From Monodelphis domestica (lineage: Eukaryota > Chordata > Mammalia > Didelphimorphia > Didelphidae): a stretch of DNA of 64,000 bases. Location of the stretch: the NCBI RefSeq assembly GCF_027887165.1, contig NC_077231.1, positions 186,604,103 to 186,668,102 on the forward strand. Reading direction: 5' to 3'. This document shows positions 10,868 through 23,400 of this stretch, piece by piece (within the stretch, counting starts at the first letter, position 1; every line of letters begins with the position of its first letter). The notes under the pieces were generated by a model, which had not been told where the DNA came from, searched no databases, and saw only the letters and a list, made by a program, of their open reading frames with translations. Both the position numbers and the translations under genes were made by a program.

Positions 10868-12700
10868 GAGACAGAGCCAAGATGACTGCTTAGTAGCAAA
10901 GAAAGCTTAAACCACTTCAAGAATCCTTCCCAAACAATCTTAAAATAGCTCCACAAAAGAACAGAAGTTACAGAACCAGAAAGGAGAAAGAATGAGGGGG
11001 CTCTCCTGCAGAAAACAACTTGAAAAGTAGGCAAAGAGAGTCCATTTTCACAGGATAAGAGGGAACTGGAAGTAAAACTGCAGACAGAGAACATGGGACC
11101 AAGCATCTCCACCTACTGCACCAGTTTCTGAGCCTGGTCATTGGATACCTTTGGGATTCCAGGACCCTGCCTAAGCCATGTAAACCTCAAAATTCCTTAG
11201 ACTTATAATTGTTGAAAATTTCACCATTGGGATATTTCATACTTGGAAAATTTCTTACTGATAGTCTATTGGAATGGGAACCCCATTGGCATGGGAGGTT
11301 CCTTCTCTTCCCTTCTTAAGATTACTTTAGGACAGAAACCCCTTGCTGAACAATGGAAAGGACTTTGACCTATGCTTAAGCATAGAACAGGAATTTCTTT
11401 GAGTCTTGATTGATTTTAGAATTGATGCAATGGAGATACTTGGAATAAATCTCCACCCTATTCAGTCCTAATAGGATTGAGTAAGGGCTGCAGCCTAGAT
11501 CAAAATTTAATTATTCCAATCTCTACCATACTCAAGTTAACAGGATTTAGAAAGGGCTGTAGCAAAGGAGTATAGATTTAATCATTTGAAAATATGACCT
11601 TCAACAGACATGTGCAAAAGCCAGAAACCTCTGGGCGGTCCTGGGTTAAGCGAGAGCCTCCATTGACAGGGAAATTGATGAAGAGTGATTGGTAGATGTG
11701 AGGAATGAGGGGAGGCAACTTGGATGGTGTCCTTAAAGATAGGAGGGTCTGGAGACTGAGAGAGGATTGAGTTTTTTGGTCGGTGGTTCCTGGGCTCTGA
11801 GGAAGCTTGCTCTGAAGGAAGCTGAAGGTGGGGGCCTCTGAGACTGTTTCTCCATTTTGGACACGTGAGTGAAAGGGACTGATCTCTTTTCTTTGCCCCA
11901 GCTATCTAAGGGCTTGGGCCTTTTGGCCCAGCCTAAACAGAAGGGGTATTTAAGCCCTATTCCCTTCTCTCCCCTTTCTCTCTCTATATATATCTCTAAT
12001 TCCTTTCTTGCTCCTATTGTAATTAAACTCCAAAAAAGGCTGACGGCTGACTTGAGTTTTTCATTTAGGAATTACATAGCTGATTCCTTGGCGACCTTAA
12101 ATTAATATATATCAGTCTTTTAAAGTGATTCCCTTGTAACAGCCAACAGCAGTGCACCCCACACCCCATACCCATTCTTCGAAGTACCAAGGCCTGGAAC
12201 CAGCCCACACTAAAGCCCTAAAGTTCTTAGCACTTGGCCCTTTCTAGCCTGTGGGGAAGCCCCTAGCTACAGGGCAAAATGGCTCACAGAGTTCTAAGTC
12301 CTTCAAGCTATCAGAAGAGGGAAAAAAATCAGCAGTTTTCAGAACTCCCAGTCCACAAGCAAAGAAATAAAATAAAATTAAATTAAGATTGGGAAAATGA
12401 GAGAAGAGCAGAAGAAACACCTAACCAAAGAAAAAAAAATTTATGGATACAAACAGAGCAAGGCACTGATTCAGTAGGAAATGGTGAGACTAAAGAACTT
12501 CAAAAAAATGGGAATTGGTCCCAGGAAGAGGAAGAACTGAAAAAGGAATTTTAAAAATCAAATAAGAGAGGTAGAAAAATAATGGGAAGAAAATTGGAAA
12601 AAGAAATGAGAGCAATGCAAAAATAAAATAGCTTAAAAAGCAAAATTAGTCAAGTGGATAGAGTCACAAAAATCCAATGAAGTAAAGAGTTTTTTTAAAG
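10868..12700 (+). mobile_element. L1 5' end fragment (5' UTR and start of ORF1), plus strand, LTR-interrupted
   Basis: GACAGAGCCAAGATG at about 10870 matches the L1 5' terminus seen in reverse at 6513 and 26385 (the GCCAAGATGG-type start). The following purine-rich sequence to 11178 and again from 12146 reads as L1 5' UTR. From about 12390 it reads as a frameshifted ORF1 N-terminal coiled-coil region rich in Lys, Glu and Asn. ORF2 is absent, so only the 5' part remains. A solo LTR occupies 11179-12141. Confidence 0.65.
11179..12141 (+). mobile_element. Solo LTR (family LTR-1), plus strand
   Basis: It has TGT...ACA termini (TGTAAACCTC and CCCTTGTAACA) and 4-bp target duplications GCCA at 11175-11178 and 12142-12145. 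The LTR layout is visible: a TATTTAA box at about 11946, an ATTAAA polyadenylation-type signal at about 12022, then a U5-like end. It is homologous to the minus-strand LTR at 1892-2958. No internal retroviral genes flank it, so it is a solo LTR, inserted in L1 5' UTR sequence. Confidence 0.88.
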
Positions 12701-13600
12701 TGCATTAATATGATATAATACTTTTTGGAAAATAAGATTTTAGGCCACTGTGGTCCAAGATACAAATAAAAAGCCAATAAAAACATTAAGTAATTAGTTA
12801 ATTATGAACCTTTTCATGGATCTGAATACAGAGATGAGAAGAAAGATATTGTTAGCAAGGAGCTGAAGAAGTAAGAATAAACCACATGTTTATATATCTT
12901 ATAACAAAAGTTCAAGGAAACCAAGGAAAAGTATGGAAGGTGAGCTGATTCCCAAAAATAAGTATATTGCCTATGTCTATAAAGGTAAAATGAAGTGGAA
13001 AATTAGCATCATTATGAAGATTTGAAAAAAGGCATAATTTACTTAATTTAGTCCACAAGCACACATTTTTCTCAAAAAACATATTTTTTTGTTTTGTTTT
13101 TTTGTTGGGAGCCTAAACTTTTCTTAATAGTTTTCCTTAAGTGAATATGGTTTACATAATTAGACATTGCCCAAGTGACAGAAAAAACCTATGCATTTGG
13201 AAGTAAATATGTTGAATTTCATTAAGTTTCATATGGAAAAATTACTGTTCTGTAATCAAGTAAGAATTTTGTTATAGGAAGAATAGCAGAGCTTTAGTTA
13301 TTCACGAATATTTAGATGCAATATTTTGGGCAAAGTTATGTCTATGAAAGCACTACTTAGTCTGAGAAAGCATTAGATAGATGAATAATTTAAAAATATT
13401 TCTTCAGAAAATAGATTAAGTTCTATTCATTAAAAAATTATCATGATGCTACAAAGTCAGTCCCAGTCAGTGCAAATTGAGACTTCCTAATTAAAACAGA
13501 CATGAGAAAAAGTACTAGAAAAGCCTTCAAGACATTTTCAAAACAGACAAGAAAAAATTATTCATTTTTAAAGAAAATTCACTTTAATGATATTTGTCAT
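12701..13600. other. AT-rich intergenic stretch, nothing recognised
   Basis: There are no coding blocks, SINE boxes or LTR termini that I can support. Composition is strongly AT-rich with short poly-T runs near 13085. Confidence 0.4.
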
Positions 13601-13942
13601 TGTTAAGATTAAAATTAGTTTCTTTGCTAAAAGTATTATATTTTATGAGGTTTATTAAAGATGATTAGGATTAAGAAATAAAGAAAATACAAAATAAGAA
13701 AAGCACATGCCTAGGCCTAGAGCCCATTCACAACCACTTACTCTACATCTTGCCTGCTAGGTAGAGAGTTGCGTGTGCTTAGAAGCGGAAGCAGAGAGAG
13801 AGAGCAAGTAGATGGTACAGTCAGTTTAAATACCCATTGTGTTCTTGCACTCAGGTGAGGATTCAAGGAGATTATAAGGCATTCTGGGAACTACAAAGGA
13901 CTTCTGGGAATTGAAGTCTGGGGTTCAAATCTCCATTTTACA
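13601..13942 (-). mobile_element. Solo LTR (family LTR-2), minus strand, copy A
   Basis: Read on the minus strand it starts TGTAAAATGGAGATTTGAAC and ends ATTTTAATCTTAACA. It carries a TATTTAAA-type box (plus strand about 13826-13833) and an AATAAA signal (TTTATT on plus near 13652), in LTR order. It is collinear over its whole length with 43210-43527. No matching target duplication is visible next to the chosen ends. Confidence 0.75.
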
Positions 13943-15790
13943 TTTCACCATTTGATCCTATTGGGAAAAGTTTCCCCAAAAGGATCATGAAAACATAATC
14001 AATTTAAAGATTACAACAATTTGAGGATAAGAGGAAAAAAGAACAAAACCAATAATTGCTGGACACATTGACAAAAAGCCAGTTAGGGGGCAGTCCCCTT
14101 TGGCATGAAAGTATACATACAAATAAATGTTCAATCAACCGCACCCAAAGTTCATTCTTGATCTTCTCATGCAGCTTGTGGTCTGGAGGCATGTTCATGG
14201 TGTCTTCTCCAAAAGGTTCAGTTTCTGGATTCAGAGAGGTAGCATGTTTCTTAACCTAAAATACTTCTCAAAAGGAATTTAAAATTTGTAATTTTAAATA
14301 ATAATATTTTTACATTTCCCTGTGAAGAGGGTGATTTAAAAGCACAGGATCACTTAGGAATACATGGCTGAGTTATGAGATATATGAATCAATTGGCAAG
14401 AGAAATTAAAAAGACATCAGAAAAATTCCAATAAAAAAGAAAATTTCTGGATGAAAATATAGACTATCAGAGTCTTATGTGTAAAAATTCCAAGTAAAAG
14501 AAAAGTAAATCTATAATAGGTCCTTGAATCATGGCCCAATTAAAATGATCTAAGCAATGATGCATTTACCCAGTCAGTAGCCAGGACTACAGAAAGTTTG
14601 CCACACTTTGAAAGACATAAAAGGGACTAGATTATAGGAGCCAAGTAGGAGCCAAGTTTGGGATACTCATCTGTAAGTATTTTCACAAAGAGTGTGGATA
14701 CAAGGAAGGCCTATGCCTTAATGTATGTTATGTTGCAACCTTGAGTCTTCACACTATCAAGTCTTTTGTATTGGCTTAGAAGTGCATCAATCCTTCCTGG
14801 ATTGGTTTCTCTTTGGCCCTGTGTAATGGCTCTTTGTATATCTTGTCCTGGAATCAGACAGAATCATTAAGCAAAGTCCCATAATTCTTTTTTAAACAAT
14901 TAGTGGCATCATTTTTATAATCTCAAGCTTTTGGGGCATGCATTGACATTATAGCAAATGTATTTTAAAATTATATTACTGCAAAATCAAAAAGTTAAAG
15001 AAAATCTTAATACTGGTGACATGCTTCAAATGTAAATGAAATAGTATATTGCACATGCAAGAAAAATACAATAAAAGAGTTTTAAAAATTAAAAAATGTA
15101 ACTTATAATCATCAACACACTGTGTCAGCTAAGGAAATATAGAATACAAGGCTTTTATCACCAAAAATGAGATCCATTTCTTCTTCATAGCTGGCCATGA
15201 TCCACTGTGAGTACAAGCAAGTGGATTTTACAAGGTAACAGTTTTTTTTATATAAAGAACAGTATTACAAATATTATCCCCCAAATTCTCAATAGCCCAG
15301 TTAATTACAATAGTAAACAAACACACTATCATTTTTTCACATAAGTTGATATATGGCATTTTTAAAAGCCTATGAACTGATGGATATTTGTCACAATTTT
15401 TACAAATGTAGCAAATCTTTCAACCTTGGTGAACATATTTTTAATAAAGTAAAACTTATTTCAGGTTTTGAACATCGTCAAGAATTCTAGATATCATTCT
15501 GGTGGAAGTAAAGTGAGCTGAAGTGTTATAAATGAGAGATGCTCCTTTTTTTGGAGGCTTCTAGGGGTACAATGCCCTGGGATTAACTTCCCAACTTTCA
15601 TTCACATTTTTTATAAATGTGGGAGTTGGGGATTATAATTATATTTCACTTCATCTACTAAAATAGGTCTTACCTCCTGTTAGGGGCAGGCAAAATGACC
15701 AGAGATTGTTAAAAAAAATTATAAAAATCATGTCTAAAGACCCCTTAAAATAAATTTGAGATATTTAGCTCATTAAATTTTCCAAATTTT
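13943..15790. other. AT-rich intergenic stretch, nothing recognised
   Basis: No gene, clear SINE or LINE. Only short spurious open frames occur. Confidence 0.4.
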
Positions 15791-15832
15791 TTGCTGGGAA
15801 TTGAAGTCTGGGGTTCAAATCTCCATTTTACA
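15791..15832 (-). repeat. 42-bp fragment of LTR family LTR-2 (5' end)
   Basis: GGGAATTGAAGTCTGGGG followed by TTCAAATCTCCATTTTACA is nearly identical to the matching end of LTR-2 copy A (13904-13942). The sequence to its left is unrelated to LTR-2, so only the LTR's 5' tip is present. Confidence 0.75.
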
Positions 15833-16149
15833 CCATTTTTTTCTCTTGGAAATTTATTCTTTATAATAAAACATCTATTATGACAAATATAAATCTAGTA
15901 TATAGTTAGAGTAGCTTTGTAAAGCAATTTTGTTGATTTATGAAGCAATATAATTTCAAATAATTTTCTGTAATTTTTGTAATATAATCTTAATTTGAAA
16001 CATTTCAAAATTAACCCAGTATGGCAATCTGGCAATTCAAACACTTAAGACAATATTTATAGCAGTCCTTGGATACTGTTATTAGAGGATAAATCAGAGC
16101 CCATGTTATCAAGAAAAAAACATACTACCCACTCTGTATAATACTCAGA

Positions 16150-16945
16150 GATACCACCTTCTTCCCATTCACCCAGGCCTGCCACCTTGAGAAGATCCTT
16201 CAGCTCCTCATTTTCCTTCCTTCAGTCTGTTGCCAAGTATGGTTGTTTGTACCTTTTTAACATCTCTCATAGATGTCCATTTCTGTCTCCTCACATAGCC
16301 AGCACCATCATTTCCTGGGCCCTCACGTCCTCTTAGGTTATGACAATGGCCTTCTAAGCACATTCTCTGCCATGAGCCCTTCCACACACCAATCCATTCT
16401 TTGTCCAGCTGCCCAAGTGATTTTTCTGAAGCAACATTTAAGTATTTCTTTGCCCCTGCTCTTTAAGTTCTTGTGGCTCCCTGTCCCCCTCAGATCTTAT
16501 ATAGCCTCCTCTGGTATTCAAAAGCCTTTATAATCTGCCACTTCCTGCCCTGTATGTTTCTTACTCTTCACTTCTCTCCTGACTCTGTGATCCAGCAGTA
16601 TTAGCCCACTGCATGTTTTCCCATCTCCCTTCTTTTGCCCCACAGGCTGTCCTCCATGCCTCTGGAATACTCTGTCCCTAAAGACAGCCCAGATACCTTC
16701 TTCAAGAGACTTTTCTCAGCCCTCATAATCTACCTGTGCCTTCTTTTCTGGGATTACCTTGCAGCCACTCTGCTATAAGTAATTGGCATTTACATCTATT
16801 TACATGTTTTCCCCATTTAGAAAGGAAGATCCTTCAGAGCAAGCCTGGTGTTTTTGACTTTGTACAGTTCATGCTTAGGAGCACAGGACCCCCCACACAG
16901 GAAGCACTTCATAAAAGCTTGTTTGCTAACAGTGACTGACTCATT
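16150..16945 (+). mobile_element. L2-like LINE 3' region
   Basis: It is a GC-richer block in AT-rich surroundings. Near the right end are the typical L2 3' features: TAGAAAGGAAGATCCTTCAG followed by a region matching the 'gcaggg...tgtcttt...cagcac' pattern, CAGGAAGCACTTCATAAAAG and TTTGCTAACAGTGACTGACT. The upstream part (CCTTCTTCAAGAGACTTTTC, CTTCCTGCCCTGTATG) fits ORF2 C-terminal and 3' UTR L2 sequence. It is heavily diverged and has no intact frame. Confidence 0.7.
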
Positions 16946-19144
16946 GGAGGAGAGAATATATCCACAAATAGCTTATAGTCATCCTTCAGGATCTCTCTTA
17001 CCTTTCCTAAGGGAGCATTTGGGAATGATTTCTCTGCTACTTTCTAAAGCTTTGTGTTTGCAATAGCAGAATCATTCTCTTTTTCTAAACCAACATTATT
17101 TACTGTTAGCCTTTTCATTTTTTTATTTTAATAATTTCATTTTCTCATTTTCTATTTTCAAATAGAAGTTCATGATATCATGATTTTAATTAGAATGAGG
17201 AATCCTGAAAGATTTTAAAATGCTATTATAAGCCTAACAAAATCTGTAATAGAAGTTGTTCTCTTTTGTTTTTCCTGTAAATCACTTAAAATTGTGATGC
17301 CACTCCAGAGAATTGTCTTTTTGGAGTGTGAATAGTATGGATTGGACTTTTCACTCAGTAGTGGTTCATGTAGCCCCAGGTAGGATGCAGTCTGCATCAG
17401 AAATAGAGTGTTCAAATCCTATGGACAATGGTGGGATCAAACTTACTAGAGGTAGCCTTAGATTTGTGTAATATTTGAATTAATGGCATATATCTTTAAA
17501 GGTATAAAAGAATCTTAAAGATGAAATTTTTGGTTTCTTCCTCACAGAGTTTACTGCATCATTTCCCCTCAGATATTTGAAAACCATGTCCATTTTTAGT
17601 GAATTTACAAAATATAGCAAAATTAGTTGGAATTATTTTTTTTATGAAGTAAGAAGTCAAATTGTAATAATCAACTATAAGAGGGAAAAAAATGAGAGAA
17701 ATTTAGAAATAATTTCCTCACCCAATTTTAGTTAGAAATTTTATATAAACTCTTCCTAATTAAAAAATGAGAATTCATAATGGTAGGAAAAAACTATATA
17801 ATTTCAGTATACGCTATTATTGCTTAAAAATGTCCATTATCAACAAAATATTTTAAATCTCTATAGCTGTGCATGTGTCACTTATCTACATGAGAAATGA
17901 ATCTCACCTTTCCTCATTTTCTCCACTTGTAAAAATAGTATATCTTCATCTATATACATGGAATTGATTTAAGCAGCACTTAAGATCAGAAAAGAGTTGT
18001 TTACCTACAAATAGTATATTTTTATCATGTTAAATTATGTAAAAATTTGAAGCACAAACTTTTAAAAAATTCTTAAGCCAACTTCTAATAAAAATAATTA
18101 TATTAAGTGAGTTTGTTGAAAAGGCACTGTCTATGAAGTTTAGCAATGAAGAAAAATATAATCTGGAACACTGAATTAAATATAATAAGTGTGTTTGAAG
18201 GAGTATGATTATTATGAGTATTATTATTATGAAGGAGAATGATACAACTATGCATAAACATGTTCAAGGAAGATATCAGAATGTAGACATTGAATTTATG
18301 CAACATATAGTAATCATTAACATTTTCTATGCAAGCCAAATTTTAGTTCATATATAAATGTTTATGTTAAGAAGTTTAAAAGTTAAAAAAAATAGGGAAA
18401 TAACTAAGAAGAAAAGTTAATTATACTGATTTGCAACTATGAAATATATTTGCTTTCCTTGAAATATTCATCTTCCATCATAAGACATTTACTGATTTTG
18501 CCTTATTTTCATTGCATCCAAAAATTGGTAAAATTCATTAGGTATGATAGGTAAATGTACTAATAATGGCACTTCTTAACCTGTTATTTAGACTCAAACC
18601 TAGTGATCTCTTTAAGTTCTTTTTAACTGGAAAAAGGCATGTACTATTACCATAAAACTAAAATCTTCATTGCTCTGGGGAAAAGATGAGAGGGGAATGC
18701 AACATATTTTCATGATAGGAGACCCAACTGTGTTTAATAAAATAGAACCTTTTTTTCTTAAGTTTTATTAATAGTGAACAACTAGCAAATATATTTTCAT
18801 ATAAATTATATTGTCAAAGGGAACCAGACTCTTGTGAAGAATGAATGTCATTTTCAATTCCCTGAGACCAACATATCCCTTTCTTGCCATTAGTTCTTTC
18901 ACTCTTTTGTATACAGAAATTGAGAATAAATCCAATTTTGTCAAAGCAAAATTGATGAATTTCTTGGGACATTAACAAATTGTTATGTTCTGGGGTTGAG
19001 CATTTCCCAGTTATTATTACTGGTTACTTTGGTTTTAATTCAGGGTTATGGCAGAAAAGTTACACTTTATCCAGACCATTGGACTTCAAAAGACTTTTTA
19101 TGCCCTCTGAAAATTGATATTCAATTTGCTTTTAAAAACAATTT
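16946..19144. other. AT-rich intergenic stretch, nothing recognised
   Basis: About 2.2 kb of AT-rich DNA without recognisable coding exons or repeat landmarks. A short ATT/TAT-type stretch occurs near 18205-18235. Confidence 0.4.
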
Positions 19145-20262
19145 TTAGTGGTAGTCTCTCAGTGACCGAGAATGACTATTGTCTTTGTGCATTATCATCT
19201 ATTGAGATACCCTCATGTGGCTTTGAGTCCAAAGGCTGAGGCACAGAGTTTGTGGCACACGGGGCATGGGACGCCAGTTGTTACAGGAGGTGTGGTTGTG
19301 GCCTGGTGTCGGCGTTCATGCGCAGCGGCAAGACGTCGACGTCGCTCATCTTCAAAGGTGCTGGCTGCATGGTGAATGTGGGTTCACCAGCTGCTTCTGA
19401 CAGAGGCAGCGAGTTCTAGTTGCTTTGGTGTCATGCCAGCCCACTTCAAGTTGGACTTTAGCTGATCCTTGAATCTTTTCTTTGGTCGGCCTTGTTTCCC
19501 GAGTCCAGCTGACAGTTCACCCTAGAATACCTGTCTTGGTATTCGCTGTGGGTCCCTGCAGATGATGTGTCCAGACCATCGTAGCTGGGCTTTGAGGACC
19601 AGGACTTCGATGCTGGTGGAGTTGGCTCTGTCGAGGACTTCCTGGTTGGTGATTCGGTCCTGCCATCGGATCCTCATGATTGACCGGAGGGAGCGTTGGT
19701 TGAATTGCTCCAGCTGCTTCATGTGCTTCCGGTACAGTGTCCATGTCTCACAACCACACAGGAGCGAGCTGAGGACCACTGCATTATACACTTTGAGCTT
19801 CATCGCAGTGCTTACACCTCTGTGTTGGAGGACTTTGGAGCGCAGCCGCCCGAGTGCCTGGCTGGCTTTTTGGATCCTGGCATTAATCTCGTGGTCTAGG
19901 GACCCGTCGTTGGCGATGGTGCTGCCCAGGTACTTGAAAGTGTTGACGTTAGAAAGCTGCGTGCCGTCGATTGTAATGCATGGCTGGTTAGTTGGCCTCC
20001 CTGGTGCAGGTTGGAACAGCACCTCTGTTTTGCTGAGGCTGGTAGTCAGGCCAAACAGTTTTGTTGCGGTGGAGAACCTGTCCACAATGGTTTGGAGATG
20101 ATTTTCTTGGTGGGCCATGAGAGCACAGTCATCTGCAAAGAGAGCTTCCAGGAGGAGTCTCTCTCTTGTCTTTGTTTTTGCAGTCAGGCAGCGAAAGTCG
20201 AATAGTGAGCCATCCAGTCGGTATTTGATGTAGACCCCCAGGTCTAGATCCATCACAGCATG
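19145..20262 (-). mobile_element. RTE-like non-LTR retrotransposon fragment (RT C-terminus and 3' UTR)
   Basis: A 244-residue minus-strand frame (20256-19522) is a non-LTR reverse transcriptase C-terminal half: FADDCALMAH at the catalytic site, LSKTEVLFQPAPG, FKYLGSTIANDGSLDHEI, CGCETWTLYRKH, and a conserved tail with RIRWQDRITNQEVL and LKAQLRWSGHI. These are hallmarks of RTE/RTE-X-type elements, but the exact clade is uncertain. Left of the frame lies about 370 bp of GC-rich 3' UTR-like DNA with several CpGs (GACGTCGACGTCG near 19332). The copy is 5'-truncated. The single long frame and retained CpGs suggest a younger insertion than most repeats here. Confidence 0.82.
19522..20262 (-). pseudogene. 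Partial reverse transcriptase ORF of the RTE-like element
   Basis: The frame is open from 20256 to 19522 and contains the FADD active-site motif near its N-terminus, so the fingers and the first part of the palm and the endonuclease are missing (truncated at the 20262 junction). It ends in ...RIPRQVF followed by a stop. Family members continue a little further (usually into a short Tyr/Gly-Glu-Leu-containing tail), so the stop is probably a mutation. In the family this enzyme copies the element RNA at a nicked target. Here it cannot be functional without its N-terminal half. Confidence 0.8.
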
Positions 20263-20499
20263 TCGTAATACTTGGATTTAGAACATTATTCCTTGTTTAC
20301 AAGAATCATATTCTTTCCTTCCCTCCCCTCCACCCATCCTTTCCACAGCTGACGCACATTTTCATTCACTTGTGTCCTTGATCAGAACCTATTTCCATGT
20401 TATTGTTTGCACTAGGATGTTCATTTAGAGTCTACATCCTCAACCATATCCCTTCAACCCATGTATTCAAGCAGTTCTTTTTCCTTAATGTTTCTACTC

Positions 20500-23400
20500 C
20501 CACAGTGTTTCCTCTGAATGTGGATAGTGGTTTTTCTCATAGATTCCTCCAAGTTGTTCAGGATCACTGCATTGCCACTAATGGAGAAGTCTATTACATT
20601 CGATTGTACCACAGTGTATCAGTCTCTGTGTACAATGTTCTCCTGGTTCTGCTCCTCTCACTCTGCATCAATTCTTGGAGGTTGTTCCAGTTCACATGGA
20701 ATTCCACCAATTTATTATTCCTTTGAACACAATAGTATTCCATCACCAACATATACTAGAATTTGTTCAGCCATTCCCCAATTGAAGGGCATCCCCTCAT
20801 TTTCCAATTTTTGGCCACCACAAAGAGTGCAGCTATGAATATTTTTGTATGTGTCTTTTTCCTTATTATCTCATTGGGGTACAAACCCAGCAGTGCTATG
20901 GCTGGATCAAAGGGCAGACAGTCTTTTAGTGCCCTCTGGGAATAGTTCCAAATTGCTCACCAGAATGGTTGTATCAATTCACAACTCCACCAGCAATGAA
21001 TCAATGTCCCAACTTTGTCACATCAACTCCAGCATTCATTACTTCCCTTTGCTGTCATATTGGCCAATCTGCTAGGTATGGAGTGATACCTCAGAGTTGT
21101 TCTGATTTGCATTTCTCTGATTATGAGAAATTTAGAACATTTTTTCATGCACTTATTAATAGTTTTGATTTCTTTAATTGAAAACTACCTATTCATGTCC
21201 CTTGCCCATTTATCAATTGGAGAATGGCTTGATTTTTTGTACAAATGGTTTAGTTCTTTATAGATTTGAGTACTTAGACCTTTGTTAGAGGTTTTTATTA
21301 TAAAAATTGTTTCCCAAATTGTTGCTTCCCTTCTAATTTTGGATACATTAGTTTTGTTTGTACAAAAGCTTTTTAATTTGATGTAATCAAAATTATTGAT
21401 TTTACATTTTGTGATTTTTTCAGTTTCCTTCTTTATATTCAGGTCATTCACCCATTCTGAGTTTATCTTGGTGTAGGGTGTGAGATGTTGATCCAAAATT
21501 AATCTCTTCCATACTGTCTTCCAATTTTCCCAGCAATTTTTTTTTATCAAATCTTGAATTTTGGTCCAAAAAGTTGGGATCTTTGGACTGTCTTGCTGAG
21601 GTCACTTACCGCAAGTCTATTCCAGTGATCCTCCTTTCTGTCTCTTAGCCAGTACCAAATTGTTTTGATGACCACTGCTTTATAGTATATTTTGAGATTT
21701 GGGATTGCAAGGCCTCCTTCCTTGGCATTTTTTTTTTCATGATATCTTTGATCATTTGTTCTTCCAAGTGAAATTTGTTATGGTTTTTTTCTAATTCAGT
21801 AAAAAAGTTTTTGGTAGTTCAATGGGTATGGCACTAAATAAGTAAATTAATTTAGGTAGGATGGTCATTTTTATTATGTTAACTTGCCCTACCCATGAGC
21901 AGTTGATCTTTTTCCAATTGTTTAGATCTAGTTTTAATTGTGTGTAGAGTGTTTTGTAGTTGTGTTCATATAGTTCCTGTGTTGTCTTGGCAGATAGATT
22001 CCTAAGTATTTTATATTGTCTAGGGTGATTTTTAAATGGAATTTCTCTTTCTAACTCTTGCTGCTGAGATGTGTGGGAGATATATAGAAATGCTGATGAC
22101 TTACGTGGGTTTATTTTGTCTCCTGCAACTTTGCTAAAGTTGTTAATTATTTCAACTAGCTTTTTAGTTGATTCTCAAGGACTCTTTAAGTAGACCATCA
22201 TATCATCTGCAAAGAGTGATAGCTTGGTCTCCTCATTGCCTATTTTAATAACTTCAATTTCTTTTTCTTCTCTAATTGCTACAGCTAGTGTTTCTAGTAC
22301 AATGTTAAATAACAGAGGTGATAATGGGCATCCTTGTTTCACTCCTGATCTTATTGGGAAGGCTTCAAGTTTATCCCCATTGCAGATGATGTTTGCTGAT
22401 GGATTTAGATATATACTGTTTATTATTTTTAGGAAAGACCCTTCTATTCCTATACTTTCTAGTGTTTTCCATTGGAATGGTGTATTTTGTCAAAGGTTTT
22501 TTTCTGTATCTTTTGAGATAATCATGTGGTTTTTGTCAGTTTGCTTATTAATATGGTCAATTATGCAGATCATTTTCCTCATATTGGACCATCCTTGCAT
22601 TCCTGGTATGAATCCAATCTGGTCATAGTGAATAACCCTCATGATGACTTCCTGGAGTCTTTTTGCTAGTATCCTATTTAAGATTTTTGCATCTATATTC
22701 ACTAAGGAAATTGGTCTATAGTTTTATTTGTCTTTTTTTGACCTGCCTGACTTTGGAATCAGTACCATATTTGTGTCATAAAAGGAATTTGGTAGAACTT
22801 CTTTTTTGTTTATTCTGTCAAATACTTTGTATAACACTGGGATTAACTGTTCTTTGAATGTTTGATAGAATTCATTTGTGAATCCATCTGGACCTGGGGA
22901 TTTTTTCTTAAGGAGTTCTTTGATGGCTTGTTCAATTTCTTTTTCTGATATGGGGTTGTTTAGGTAATCTATTTCTTCCTCTCTTAGTCTTGGGAATTTA
23001 TATTTTTGTAAATATTCATCCATATCACCTAGATTGCCATATTTGTTGCCATATAATTGGGCATAATAATTTTAAATGATTGCTTTAATTTCCTCTTCAT
23101 TAGAGGTGAGGTCTCCCTTTTCATCTTGGATACTGTCAATTTGTTTTTCTTCTTTCCTTTTTTTAATTAGATTAACCAGTACTTTGTCTATTTTTATTTG
23201 TTTTTTCAAAGTACCAGCTTCTAGTAATTTATAAAATCAATAGTTCTTTGACTTTCAATTTCATTAATTCCTCATTTGATTTTTAGTATCTCTAATTTAG
23301 TCTTCATCTGAGGATTTTTAATTTGTGCACTTTTTAGTTTTTTAATTTGCAAGCCCAATTCATTGACCTCTGCCCTCTCTAGTTTGTTAATATATGAACT

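Noticed and set aside
19562..20101. 179-codon plus-strand frame
   Set aside because: It is the antisense shadow of the RTE-like reverse transcriptase, whose conserved motifs are on the minus strand.
22224..22628. 134-codon plus frame
   Set aside because: It is the antisense shadow of L1-B reverse transcriptase; the same shadow appears in L1-A at 3012-3320.
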